This document shows positions 10,073 to 17,255 of a stretch of 48,038 nt of DNA, piece after piece (within the stretch, counting starts at the first letter, position 1; the number at the start of each line of letters is the position of its first letter). The DNA lies in the NCBI GenBank assembly GCA_017396125.1, contig JAFQMX010000008.1, forward strand, positions 1 to 48,038. The letters run 5' to 3'. Source of the DNA: Clostridia bacterium (lineage in GTDB: Bacteria; Bacillota; Clostridia; Christensenellales; Pumilibacteraceae). The notes beneath the pieces are model-generated. The model had not been told where the DNA came from. It saw only the letters and a list, made by a program, of their open reading frames with translations, and did not search any database. The translations under genes and the position numbers were made by a program.

Positions 10073-10543
10073 TTAAATGTTGATTACTGCAATAAGCGAA
10101 ACTACGAGCGAGAATATTGCAAAAATTTCTACGAGTGCCGCCATAAGTATTGCACGACCGTTCTGACCTTCTTGCTTAACGCAAAGCTCCATACCAGCCA
10201 TTGCTACTCTACCCTGGAATATTGCACTAAAGAAGCCGATTATAGCGATTGGCAAGCAAACAGCGAGCGTTGCAAGCCCCTGATACTTAGAGAATTCTAC
10301 AGGTGCGCCCAAAAGTCCCATGTTCATAAGCGCCATGAACGCAATAATAAATCCGTAAATACCCTGGGTTGCCGGAAGAAGCTGCAACACGAGCAAGCCT
10401 CCGAACTTGGAAGGGTCCTTGGACAAAACACCACCGGCCATTTGTCCGGCTTTACCTACACCTATACAAGAGCCTATGCTGGATACGATAATCGCAAGCG
10501 CTGCTCCGATACAGCCGTATACGTGTCCCAATCCTAATTCCAT
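10073..10543 (-). CDS. ntpK: V-type ATPase proteolipid subunit K with Na+-binding residues
   Basis: The rotor-ring subunit, 156 residues, with two fused helical hairpins (four membrane segments). The residues that coordinate Na+ in E. hirae NtpK (Leu61, Thr64, Gln65, Gln110, Glu139) are all present: Leu56, Thr59 and Gln60 in LLPATQGIYGF, Gln110 in AIFQGRVAMAG and Glu139 in AALVEIFAIF. This predicts sodium rather than proton coupling. The first hairpin lacks a carboxylate, so there is one ion site per subunit, as in E. hirae. A strong GGAGG site precedes the ATG, and a 101-base structured gap separates it from subunit I, which may help raise its expression, since many copies are needed per complex. 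Confidence 0.97.
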   Translation of the reverse strand: MELGLGHVYGCIGAALAIIVSSIGSCIGVGKAGQMAGGVLSKDPSKFGGLLVLQLLPATQGIYGFIIAFMALMNMGLLGAPVEFSKYQGLATLAVCLPIAIIGFFSAIFQGRVAMAGMELCVKQEGQNGRAILMAALVEIFAIFSLVVSLIAVINI

Positions 10544-10644
10544 AATAATTTCCTCCGTCTAATAAAATACTTTTTGTATGATTTACGCATTCATTTTTTG
10601 ACAAATGCGAAAATTCCGTTTTTTTTCGGCTAATGCCGCAAATA
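10544..10644 (-). other. Structured intergenic spacer between subunits I and K
   Basis: 101 bases without a gene. On the minus strand there are two possible hairpins, GCGGCATTAGCCG followed by eight A, and CGCATT...AATGCG with a 12-base loop, before the strong GGAGG of ntpK. Neither is followed by a T-tract, so they are not terminators. They could be mRNA-stabilising or processing elements. Confidence 0.45.
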
Positions 10645-12705
10645 TTAGTCCTTAATTTCGGTATACTTGGTTGCTCTACCCATAGGCTTGAACATTTTTC
10701 CGTCACCAACCAAGAATTTACCGTAAAATTCAAGAAGCTGCAATCTTGCGTTATGAACGTAAGTTCCAAGCAAGCTTATCGCTAGGTTGAATACGTGCAA
10801 CAGCACGGATACTCCAATACCAATTATCATCATTACGACGTTAGTCATAAATATCGTATCAACCAAGGTATTGAACGCAAATGCAATCGCTGCACCCGAA
10901 AGTCCAAGACCAAACAATCTTGCGTAAGAAAGTATGTCTGCAGTAAGGTTTATTATTCCGTACAAGCCGTTAAGTCCACCTCCAAAATATCCACCTATAC
11001 TCTTCGCCTTTCGTCCACCGAAAAGGAATATTAGCGCAAGCACACCCAAAAGCATGTACATACCCGCGTCTTTTAGCGTTCCACCGATATTTTCCGGCAA
11101 AACTTTAGCACCAAAATCAATCGTTCCACTCTTAAAGATATTGATGAAAATATCCGAACCAATGAGCAATATTGAAATAAGGAAGAGTCCAGGAAGTGCA
11201 GCCTCGCACAATGCGTCAACGATATGCTTTTCTTTTGCAAAAGCAGTAAATTTGATGATGAATCCACAAAGCAACTGAGCAATACCTGTTACGAGAGAAA
11301 GTCCTAGCAACATTATAGGTTTTTCCATAGGATTGAACCATCCTAGGTATACGTTGGCACCACTTGCATCAGAATAACTAAAAAATGGTAGTTGTTCTTT
11401 TAGCGGGATAGAAAATCCTGCAAAGCTTCCAAACACCAGTCCCCACACGGTAGAAGAAATTCCACACCAGAAGAACATCTTGAGGAAGTTTTGCACCCCC
11501 TTGCCAAGTTTCAAGAATTTTGGAGCAAGTCCGCACGCAAGCACAACCGCAAGTCCGTACACGAAATCACCGCACATTATACCGAAAAGGAAGAAGTACC
11601 AAAATGCCATTATTGGATTTGGATCCGCCTCACGATAATTAGGCACCGTATACATAAGCGTGATGGACTCGAAAGGTTTAACGAATCCATTGTTTTTGGT
11701 GAACGTAGGAGGCAAATCTTCCTCGCTAGGCTCACTAACCTCTATACACAGCTCCGGCAAATTCTTAAGCACCTTTTTCTTGAACGCGTCCGCCTTGTTT
11801 TCAGGAGTCCAACCGTCTATAATAAAGGTGTATTCACTCTTTGCAGTGGTATTGTCTACAGTAAGCTGCTCGCCCTTGAGTGAATAAAAATCATACAAAA
11901 GTTTTAGCTTAAAGTCATATTCCGTGAGCGTCAACACTCTATTGACGAGTTCTATTTTTCGTTCTCTAAGTTGTTGTTCTTTTCGTTCAAGCTCAACCAA
12001 TTTTTGTTTTGCCGTAATATCTTCGTTATAAGGACAAAGCACATAACCACTCTGATTGAGGCGCTCCAAAACCGCCTTTTTGTCCTCTTTGAGGCATACC
12101 GCGCAAATTACCTTAGGCACTTCGCCGTATTCTTCAAAAACTACGTTGACATCGTCAAAATTAATTTCGTTTTTCTGCGAAGAGCTAACCGCAACTATTA
12201 CGGAAGACGTACGAGTATCTCTCATAGTATTGAGCTTGAGCGGAAAACCCGCGTACAAGCCATACGCTTTCTTTTCGGACGCAACCGTACGGAGCGACGA
12301 AACTATGTCAACCGTCTCCAAACTGATTTTTTCTATCTCATCCGCTACGGCAAGAATTTCATCCTTTTGGGACTCTATATCGTAAACCGTATCTATCTCC
12401 ACCTCTTGCGGAACTCCACCGGTCTTAGTTGGCTGTCCGTAGGATTCGGCACCCAGCTTATTTTTCTTTTTGATTTGCAAAACGTCAATATTTTGCTTTT
12501 TGATATAGTCAATAGCAAAAGAAAGCTTTGCCTTGATAGACAAAACGTCATCGGTCTTTTCCGAATTATCCGAATAAGTCAATCCGTCCGAAAGTGCAAC
12601 CGGTTCTTGATGGAAATACTTGTATTTTGACAAGAAATCCAAAGTTTTTTCGGCGTCACTTTTGAGACCAACCAACCTGATTTTGCTCATTTTGACAATA
12701 GCCAT
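10645..12705 (-). CDS. ntpI: V-type ATPase subunit I (membrane stator, a-subunit homologue)
   Basis: 686 residues: a cytosolic N-terminal half (1-350) with two long coiled coils, and a C-terminal half with seven or eight membrane segments beginning at PNPIMAFWYFFLFGIMCGDFVYG. The motif ILSYARLFGLGLSGAAIAFAFN contains the conserved arginine that interacts with the ring carboxylate during ion transfer. It forms the ion half-channels. The gene starts with AAAGGAAG before the ATG at 12705, directly after the coiled-coil subunit gene. Confidence 0.97.
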   Translation of the reverse strand: MAIVKMSKIRLVGLKSDAEKTLDFLSKYKYFHQEPVALSDGLTYSDNSEKTDDVLSIKAKLSFAIDYIKKQNIDVLQIKKKNKLGAESYGQPTKTGGVPQEVEIDTVYDIESQKDEILAVADEIEKISLETVDIVSSLRTVASEKKAYGLYAGFPLKLNTMRDTRTSSVIVAVSSSQKNEINFDDVNVVFEEYGEVPKVICAVCLKEDKKAVLERLNQSGYVLCPYNEDITAKQKLVELERKEQQLRERKIELVNRVLTLTEYDFKLKLLYDFYSLKGEQLTVDNTTAKSEYTFIIDGWTPENKADAFKKKVLKNLPELCIEVSEPSEEDLPPTFTKNNGFVKPFESITLMYTVPNYREADPNPIMAFWYFFLFGIMCGDFVYGLAVVLACGLAPKFLKLGKGVQNFLKMFFWCGISSTVWGLVFGSFAGFSIPLKEQLPFFSYSDASGANVYLGWFNPMEKPIMLLGLSLVTGIAQLLCGFIIKFTAFAKEKHIVDALCEAALPGLFLISILLIGSDIFINIFKSGTIDFGAKVLPENIGGTLKDAGMYMLLGVLALIFLFGGRKAKSIGGYFGGGLNGLYGIINLTADILSYARLFGLGLSGAAIAFAFNTLVDTIFMTNVVMMIIGIGVSVLLHVFNLAISLLGTYVHNARLQLLEFYGKFLVGDGKMFKPMGRATKYTEIKD

Positions 12706-12706
12706 T

Positions 12707-13027
12707 TTAGTTTCTTCCTTTCAAAGTAGCCTCTACAACTGTGTTGATAGCATCCGCCGTATTTTTCTGGGCATTTGCCTTTATTTTTTCAGACTCTGCT
12801 TTGCTTGCATCCAAAATCTCGTCCGCACGTTTTTTTGCCTCGTCTCTAGCGGCAGAAGTTCTATCATCGATTTCTCTCTTAAGTTCGTCGGTATATTGCT
12901 TTTCCATAGCTTCAACCTCCGAGTTAGTAGAAGTCGCTATTTGATTAGCCTGATTTTTCGCTTCGCTGACTATCAAGTCCGCTTCTTGCTCGGCTTTTAA
13001 TATTTTTTCAATAAATTCGTTAATCAT
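12707..13027 (-). CDS. ntpF: V-type ATPase peripheral-stalk coiled-coil subunit (G/H-like)
   Basis: 106 residues, almost entirely one amphipathic charged helix (heptads of Ala/Ile with Lys/Glu/Asp; EAEKQYTDEL and KKRADEILDASKAESEKI style segments). Homologue of archaeal subunit H and E. hirae NtpF, which pairs with subunit E to form the stator. It is the first ATPase gene and is followed by subunit I after one base. It lies 59 bases downstream of rpiB, with no terminator visible between them. Confidence 0.9.
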   Translation of the reverse strand: MINEFIEKILKAEQEADLIVSEAKNQANQIATSTNSEVEAMEKQYTDELKREIDDRTSAARDEAKKRADEILDASKAESEKIKANAQKNTADAINTVVEATLKGRN

Positions 13028-13086
13028 GTCGGTAACCTCTCGTTAATGAAACCAAATCCACTTTTTTACCAAATATACAAAAACTC

Positions 13087-13524
13087 TTAGCCCTCAAGCG
13101 CAGTGATTTTGTCTATGCGATTCTGATGTCTTTTTTCTCCAGAAAAAGGCGTTGAGAGAAAAGCGTCAGTAATCATTTCGGCAAGTCCTACGCCGATAAC
13201 TCTAGCACCCATCGCCAAAACGTTGGCGTCGTTATGCTCTCTGGTAGCCTTTGCCGAGAACACGTCCCCGCAAAGCGCACAACGGATACCCTTGACTTTG
13301 TTGGCAGCCATGCTCATACCGATGCCGGTTCCACAAATCAATATGCCTTTTTCGCACTCTCCGCTTGCCACGGATTTGGCAACGGCAGCAGCATAATCAG
13401 GGTAATCTACGCTCTTATTGTCGTAGCAACCAAAATCCTTAAAAGTATAGTCTTTTTTTTCAAAAGACTCCATCAAGGACTTTTTCATATCCAATGCAGC
13501 GTGGTCACAAGCTATTGCTATCAT
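13087..13524 (-). CDS. rpiB: Ribose-5-phosphate isomerase B
   Basis: Interconverts ribulose 5-phosphate and ribose 5-phosphate in the pentose phosphate pathway. 145 residues, standard for RpiB. The active-site parts are visible: ACDHAALDMK at 4-13 (Asp, His), the GILICGTGIGMSMAANK loop with the catalytic Cys near 65, and REHNDANVLAMGARVIG with the conserved His/Asn near 98. AGGAGAGGTGT precedes the ATG. The promoter at 13558-13586 probably drives rpiB and the V-ATPase genes together. Confidence 0.97.
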   Translation of the reverse strand: MIAIACDHAALDMKKSLMESFEKKDYTFKDFGCYDNKSVDYPDYAAAVAKSVASGECEKGILICGTGIGMSMAANKVKGIRCALCGDVFSAKATREHNDANVLAMGARVIGVGLAEMITDAFLSTPFSGEKRHQNRIDKITALEG

Positions 13525-13557
13525 ACACCTCTCCTAAAAATCTTCTTTATCATCTTG

Positions 13558-13586
13558 ATTATATAACAATTTTCGTCTTTTGTCTA
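13558..13586 (-). promoter_or_regulatory. Vegetative promoter of rpiB and the V-ATPase operon
   Basis: Minus strand: TAGACA (13586-13581), 17-base spacer, TATAAT (13563-13558). The start would be near 13551, about 27 bases before the rpiB ATG. No other good promoter is visible before the ATPase genes. Confidence 0.82.
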
Positions 13587-13663
13587 CCTTTAAGAACTCG
13601 AATTCAACACTTTTTTTGCACAAAAATCGATTATTTTTTATCAATTTATCACATGGTGCAAAT

Positions 13664-13698
13664 AAAAAAATATAACCCCCGACTAGTTTTTGTCCGAG
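13664..13698 (-). terminator. Possible intrinsic terminator after ywlE
   Basis: Minus strand: CTCGGAC, an 8-base loop and GTCGGGG form an imperfect stem with one bulged G, followed by TTATATTTTTTTATTT. It lies about 70 bases after the phosphatase stop. The remaining gap to rpiB (13587-13663) also holds a TTTGCAC/GTGCAAA inverted repeat with an A-rich loop and no obvious role. Confidence 0.55.
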
Positions 13699-13766
13699 AT
13701 TATACTTATATTCGTTACATCATTTTTTTGTATCTGATTTTATTTAATCGCAAACGAACTGATTTA

Positions 13767-14255
13767 CTATTCTTGATCTTTATCTATTGGCTTGATTTCA
13801 AAAAGCGCGTCTATTATTTCCTTGACCGCGTAACCAAGATATTTTGCTACCGCAATATAGGTTTCGATATCCTGACCGTACGGATCTGCTACGTCCTTGG
13901 CTCCGGTGAGTTCACCCACCGTAACAACTTTTTTGAGATTTCCCATGTGCGCAGTTATTGCGTGCTTGTGCGACGCAGTCATACATACCACCAAATCGTT
14001 TTTCGTCACCATCGAAGAATTGAGCTGCTTTGCCTTGCGCTTGGTAAAAGGAATGTCGAGATACGCGAGAGCAGCCTTTGCCTCTGGAGTAATCTCCCCT
14101 TCTGCACTCAAGCCCGCTGACGAAACGGTTATTCCCGTCAACTTATTCTTTTTGATATACGCTTTCAAAATAAATTCCGCCATCGGTGAACGGCAGGTAT
14201 TTCCCGTACATACAAAAATAATTTTTCGATTGTTTTTAGTCGTTTTCTTTGGCAT
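13767..14255 (-). CDS. ywlE: Low-molecular-weight protein phosphatase, YwlE-like
   Basis: 162 residues. The P-loop IIFVCTGNTCRSPMAEFIL near residue 12-30 has the CX5R catalytic motif (Cys, then Arg-Ser). The Thr in CTGNTCRS at the position that selects phosphoarginine in Bacillus YwlE suggests a protein-arginine phosphatase rather than a tyrosine phosphatase; this is inference. The late catalytic Asp is in GAKDVADPYGQD. The frame extends to 14294, but GGAGG lies six bases before the ATG at 14255, which is therefore the start; it overlaps the end of tsaC by 20 bases. The tsaC-ywlE-rpiB neighbourhood is common in Firmicutes. Confidence 0.9.
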   Translation of the reverse strand: MPKKTTKNNRKIIFVCTGNTCRSPMAEFILKAYIKKNKLTGITVSSAGLSAEGEITPEAKAALAYLDIPFTKRKAKQLNSSMVTKNDLVVCMTASHKHAITAHMGNLKKVVTVGELTGAKDVADPYGQDIETYIAVAKYLGYAVKEIIDALFEIKPIDKDQE

Positions 14256-15237
14256 AAAGCTCCTCCAAAGTTTTCGAGCCCGAAGCCTTGACAAGCCTAT
14301 TTAAAAGCGCGCTGCCTATACCGCAAAAATCGGGCACTCTACAAAATATTTTGTTGATTTTATTACCGTCGCATTGTCTGAATATCGCAAAAACCTCGCG
14401 AGCGTACTCGTCGTTGTCCTTGACGAAAAATATTCTTTTATCACTATCAACTGCAGTCAGTTCGCCTTGGTAGCAAATTACCGCGCTGTTGTCAAAATCT
14501 CGCATCGCACGCAGTACCACTTCCTCGTTTTCATACAAATAAACTTCGGCAGACGGCGAATAATGCTTGTACTTCATACCCGGGCACAGCGGACGGTCGG
14601 AGTGAATTTTTTGTTCTACTTCACCTATAAAATCGGTAATTTCTTTTAACGAAACTCCACCCGGACGAAGCAACCTCGGGCACTCTCCCGTAAAGTCCAC
14701 GATAGTGGATTCTATTCCTATGTCACAGCTTCCGCCGTCAATAATCAGTGGAATCTTCCCGTTCAAATCCTCGTAAACGTGCACCGCTTGGGTAGGGCTT
14801 GGCCTAGACGAAGTGTTGGCGCTGGGCGCGCAAATCGGCAATCCCGCTCTTGCAATAAGCTCGCGTGCAACCTCGTTTTGAGGAATACGCACAGCCACGG
14901 TATCAAGCCCGCCCGTTACGGTAGACGGAATAAGCGAATTTTTTTTAAAAACCGCAGTAACTGCGCCGGGCATAAACCTGTCAATAAAGCTCTCGGCATG
15001 CGGTGGAACGAAGCAATATTTGTAGATATCCTGCTTATTTGCCAGATGGACTATAAGCGGATTATCGGACGGTCTACCCTTTACTCCGTAAATTTTCTTT
15101 GCCGCATTCTCATCCAGCGCATTTGCACCTAGACCGTACACGGTTTCGGTCGGAAAAGCCACCAGCCCACCCGCGGAGAGAATCTTGGCTGCGAGCGCAT
15201 AGGTTTCTTTATTCGGTTTCAATATCAAAGTTTCCAT
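14236..15237 (-). CDS. tsaC: L-threonylcarbamoyladenylate synthase (Sua5 type)
   Basis: Makes threonylcarbamoyl-AMP from threonine, bicarbonate and ATP, the first step of the tRNA t6A37 modification. 333 residues: an N-terminal YrdC domain (about 10-205) with FPTETVYGLGANA, KGRPSDNPLIVHL and PICAPSANTSSRPSPT, then a linker with RPGGVSLKEI and a C-terminal Sua5 domain (about 225-325), so it is the two-domain Sua5 form. A modest AAGG site precedes the ATG at 15237. It overlaps ywlE by 20 bases, suggesting translational coupling. Confidence 0.96.
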   Translation of the reverse strand: METLILKPNKETYALAAKILSAGGLVAFPTETVYGLGANALDENAAKKIYGVKGRPSDNPLIVHLANKQDIYKYCFVPPHAESFIDRFMPGAVTAVFKKNSLIPSTVTGGLDTVAVRIPQNEVARELIARAGLPICAPSANTSSRPSPTQAVHVYEDLNGKIPLIIDGGSCDIGIESTIVDFTGECPRLLRPGGVSLKEITDFIGEVEQKIHSDRPLCPGMKYKHYSPSAEVYLYENEEVVLRAMRDFDNSAVICYQGELTAVDSDKRIFFVKDNDEYAREVFAIFRQCDGNKINKIFCRVPDFCGIGSALLNRLVKASGSKTLEELYAKEND

Positions 15238-15325
15238 TTGGCTTTACCTTCTACGAATTAACTATTTTATGAGTAAAATACAGTTTGGGTGTATAAATCG
15301 ACGCGTTTTGGAAAAAATCCTGCGT

Positions 15326-16048
15326 ATGAAATCAAATTTTGCTAAACTATCCGACAAAACTTTTTTCTCAGTAGTAATATGGATAACGGCGGTGCTACTT
15401 TTGGGGCGCTACGTCGACCGAGCGCTTAAACTCGTCGTCGCAACAGCCGTTACGCTGATATTTTTGTGCCTGATAAAAATGAAAAAACAGCCTGCCGATT
15501 ACTCCGCTTTGAAGGAATTTGCTTTTTTGAGTACGGCCGAAACACACAAGCTTATCGCAGACAAACTAGGTACGAGATACCGCGTCGAAATTTTTGACGA
15601 CAGCATCTCGGTAAACGGCACCACTGTCGTCGCCAAATTTCACGACGAAAAGGTCTGTCTCAGCGAAGTTGTGGAAATAGCTGCAAAAAGCAAAGCTGCG
15701 GGAAGAAAAAAAGTGATTTTTTTGTGTCCGCACGGCTACACCGCGGGCGCAAACGAAGCGGCGACCCGTAGCGATATAAAGGTATCGTTTTGGGGCGAAA
15801 AGCAAACTTTCGAATTCTTGCTTGCCTTTGACGCGCTAATCAAAAAAAACAAAGACAAAGTTGATACAAAACACAAGCTTTCAACTTTGGCAAAAAACGC
15901 TTTGGGAAAGGACAAGATAAAAGGGTATTTAATCACCGCTTGCCTTATGCTCGTGATGTCGCGTTTGTACGGGGCAATCTACTATATCGTAATTGCGGCA
16001 GTTTGCATAACGCTTGCCACTGCTTGCGCCGTAAGGTCACACGTTTAG
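15326..16048 (+). CDS. Unknown protein with two membrane-spanning ends and a central soluble domain
   Basis: About 240 residues from the ATG at 15326; the frame also opens at an ATG at 15269. Neither has a convincing ribosome-binding site. Two hydrophobic segments near the N-terminus (SVVIWITAVLLLG, LVVATAVTLIFLCLI) and two at the C-terminus (YLITACLMLVMSRL, AIYYIVIAAVCITLATACAV) enclose a soluble alpha/beta domain of about 130 residues. Its pattern (TTVVAKFHDEKV then KKVIFLCPHG and IKVSFWGE) loosely resembles nuclease-fold membrane proteins, but I see no complete catalytic motif. Function unknown. Its stop lies 9 bases from the convergent gene at 16058. Confidence 0.65.
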   Translation: MKSNFAKLSDKTFFSVVIWITAVLLLGRYVDRALKLVVATAVTLIFLCLIKMKKQPADYSALKEFAFLSTAETHKLIADKLGTRYRVEIFDDSISVNGTTVVAKFHDEKVCLSEVVEIAAKSKAAGRKKVIFLCPHGYTAGANEAATRSDIKVSFWGEKQTFEFLLAFDALIKKNKDKVDTKHKLSTLAKNALGKDKIKGYLITACLMLVMSRLYGAIYYIVIAAVCITLATACAVRSHV

Positions 16049-16057
16049 ATGCCGTAT

Positions 16058-16471
16058 CTACGCCAAATCATCGTCGGACAAATCGTTTTTTCCGAGTTTT
16101 TTCGTAGGCTTTTTGTCGCAATTTTGCGAGGGCGTGCCGTCGTCTTTTTGACAATCCCCCTTATTTGTAGTTGCAAACCTTTGTGACTCGTCCGTCTCAC
16201 ACGGTTGTGCTCTTTTCTTGTTTTTTTCGTACTCTTCGCGCCCTTTTGCACGAATTTCGTCGTAGTCCTGTTTTTGCTTGATAGCCTTATTGTCCAGCCA
16301 AATTATAAAGAAAAACAATACGCCAAAAATTCCCGAGTACAACGCAACAGTCGCAATTCTGCCCGACCAAATATCAGGCTTTGCCAAATATATAGGCAAG
16401 GTTACCGTAAACACGCAAATCAAAATCAAGCCGATTATCGCAACTATTTTTCTTGTGGTCTTTCCTATCAT
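16058..16471 (-). CDS. Small two-helix membrane protein with charged tail; probably leaderless
   Basis: 137 residues: two membrane segments (IVAIIGLILICVFTVTLPIYL and VALYSGIFGVLFFFIIWL) followed by about 75 hydrophilic residues rich in Lys, Asp and Glu, ending NDLSDDDLA. I do not recognise the family. The ATG at 16471 has no ribosome-binding site; instead a perfect TTGACA-17-TATAAT promoter ends seven bases before it, so transcription should start on the A of the ATG. An in-frame stop sits two codons upstream, and no better internal start exists. Convergent with the gene ending at 16048. Confidence 0.75.
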   Translation of the reverse strand: MIGKTTRKIVAIIGLILICVFTVTLPIYLAKPDIWSGRIATVALYSGIFGVLFFFIIWLDNKAIKQKQDYDEIRAKGREEYEKNKKRAQPCETDESQRFATTNKGDCQKDDGTPSQNCDKKPTKKLGKNDLSDDDLA

Positions 16472-16477
16472 AATTTA

Positions 16478-16506
16478 ATTATAACACCATAGACGAATAA
16501 TGTCAA
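16478..16506 (-). promoter_or_regulatory. Consensus promoter placing the transcript start on the ATG
   Basis: Minus strand: TTGACA (16506-16501), 17-base spacer, TATAAT (16483-16478), then TAAATT and the ATG at 16471. All 12 consensus positions match. With standard geometry +1 is 16471. Confidence 0.9.
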
Positions 16507-16536
16507 CAATGCGCCCGACAACAAATTTTTTATTGA

Positions 16537-16584
16537 AATTTTTGGCGGAGTTTTTTGTTTTGCGCTAGCTTTTTGCCGAAAATT
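16537..16584. repeat. Inverted repeat AATTTTTGGC / GCCGAAAATT
   Basis: A 10-bp stem with one G-T pair and a 28-base loop, just upstream of the promoter at 16478-16506. The role is unknown; it lacks a T-tract on either strand. Confidence 0.45.
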
Positions 16585-16609
16585 GCACGCATTTTTCCAC
16601 TCGTTACAA

Positions 16610-16641
16610 AAAACCCCGAAGCACGCTCGGAGTTTTTTTTT
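16610..16641. terminator. Intrinsic terminator after the 141-residue gene
   Basis: The plus strand shows AAAAACCCCGAA, a short loop, and CTCGGAGTTTTTTTTT; the stem pairs on both strands with T-runs on both sides. It lies about 40 bases after the minus-strand stop at 16681. Confidence 0.8.
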
Positions 16642-16680
16642 CATTATATGCAATTGGTTTTATCCGTGCAAGACGCTTTC

Positions 16681-17106
16681 TTAAAGATATCTTCGCATCT
16701 GCTCGATATTGCGCTCTTCGCTGAGCAACAGCTTGTAACCCAAATTTTTTGCGTCGTCGCTAACGTCGTCTGCCTGGTTTATTTTTTGCGTTGTTTCGAC
16801 AATGCCGTTGGTTGAGCCTTTCAACACCATAGCAGCTATGTGGGTGTTGCTTTTGTCGGTTACGGTTTTCATACTTATCATAGCCTCCGCGCCCTTCGTT
16901 GCTAGCGGATTGAGCGCCTTTGGCTGTTCACCAAGAGCGTTTAGCTTACGTTTTGCTTGGCACATAACGTTTTTATAATCAAGAATTTGCGACTCCAAGG
17001 TCAATCTTACCTGCTCGTCAAGATTCATCTCATTCATCTTGCTCAAGGTTACAACCCCCATCTCAGCCTGTTCGTGTATAAATTTTAAAAATTCAATATC
17101 GTCCAT
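16681..17106 (-). CDS. Hypothetical helical protein, ferritin-like length
   Basis: 141 residues without signal peptide or membrane segment, predicted to be mostly helical (MDDIEFLKFIHEQAEMGVVTL at the start, QILDYKNVMCQAKRKLNALG in the middle, LGYKLLLSEERNIEQMRRYL at the end). The helix layout and acidic/His positions recall small four-helix proteins, but I see no clear metal-binding motif and do not assign a function. A strong GGGGAGG ribosome-binding site precedes the ATG. It stands between two terminators and so is a single-gene unit. Confidence 0.75.
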   Translation of the reverse strand: MDDIEFLKFIHEQAEMGVVTLSKMNEMNLDEQVRLTLESQILDYKNVMCQAKRKLNALGEQPKALNPLATKGAEAMISMKTVTDKSNTHIAAMVLKGSTNGIVETTQKINQADDVSDDAKNLGYKLLLSEERNIEQMRRYL

Positions 17107-17202
17107 ATTTTACCTCCCCAAAAAGTATGCTCAAAGAATAAAAATTTATTCCTTTTGCTTTGGCTAGCTGTTTTTTTGAAGATAGTTTTTTTAGCGAAAA
17201 GT

Positions 17203-17231
17203 AAAAAACGGCCCGCCTTTACGAACCGTTT
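17203..17231 (-). terminator. Intrinsic terminator of the antiporter gene
   Basis: Minus strand: a 10-bp stem AAACGGTTCG with CGGGCCGTTT (two G-T pairs), a 6-base loop and a following T-run. It lies 25 bases after the antiporter stop. Confidence 0.9.
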
Positions 17232-17255
17232 GATATTTTGTATAGAGTTTTAAAA

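Noticed and set aside
13609-13668. TTTGCAC/GTGCAAA inverted repeat as a terminator after ywlE
   Set aside because: On the minus strand the stem is followed by A rather than T; the nearby hairpin at 13664-13698 is a better candidate.
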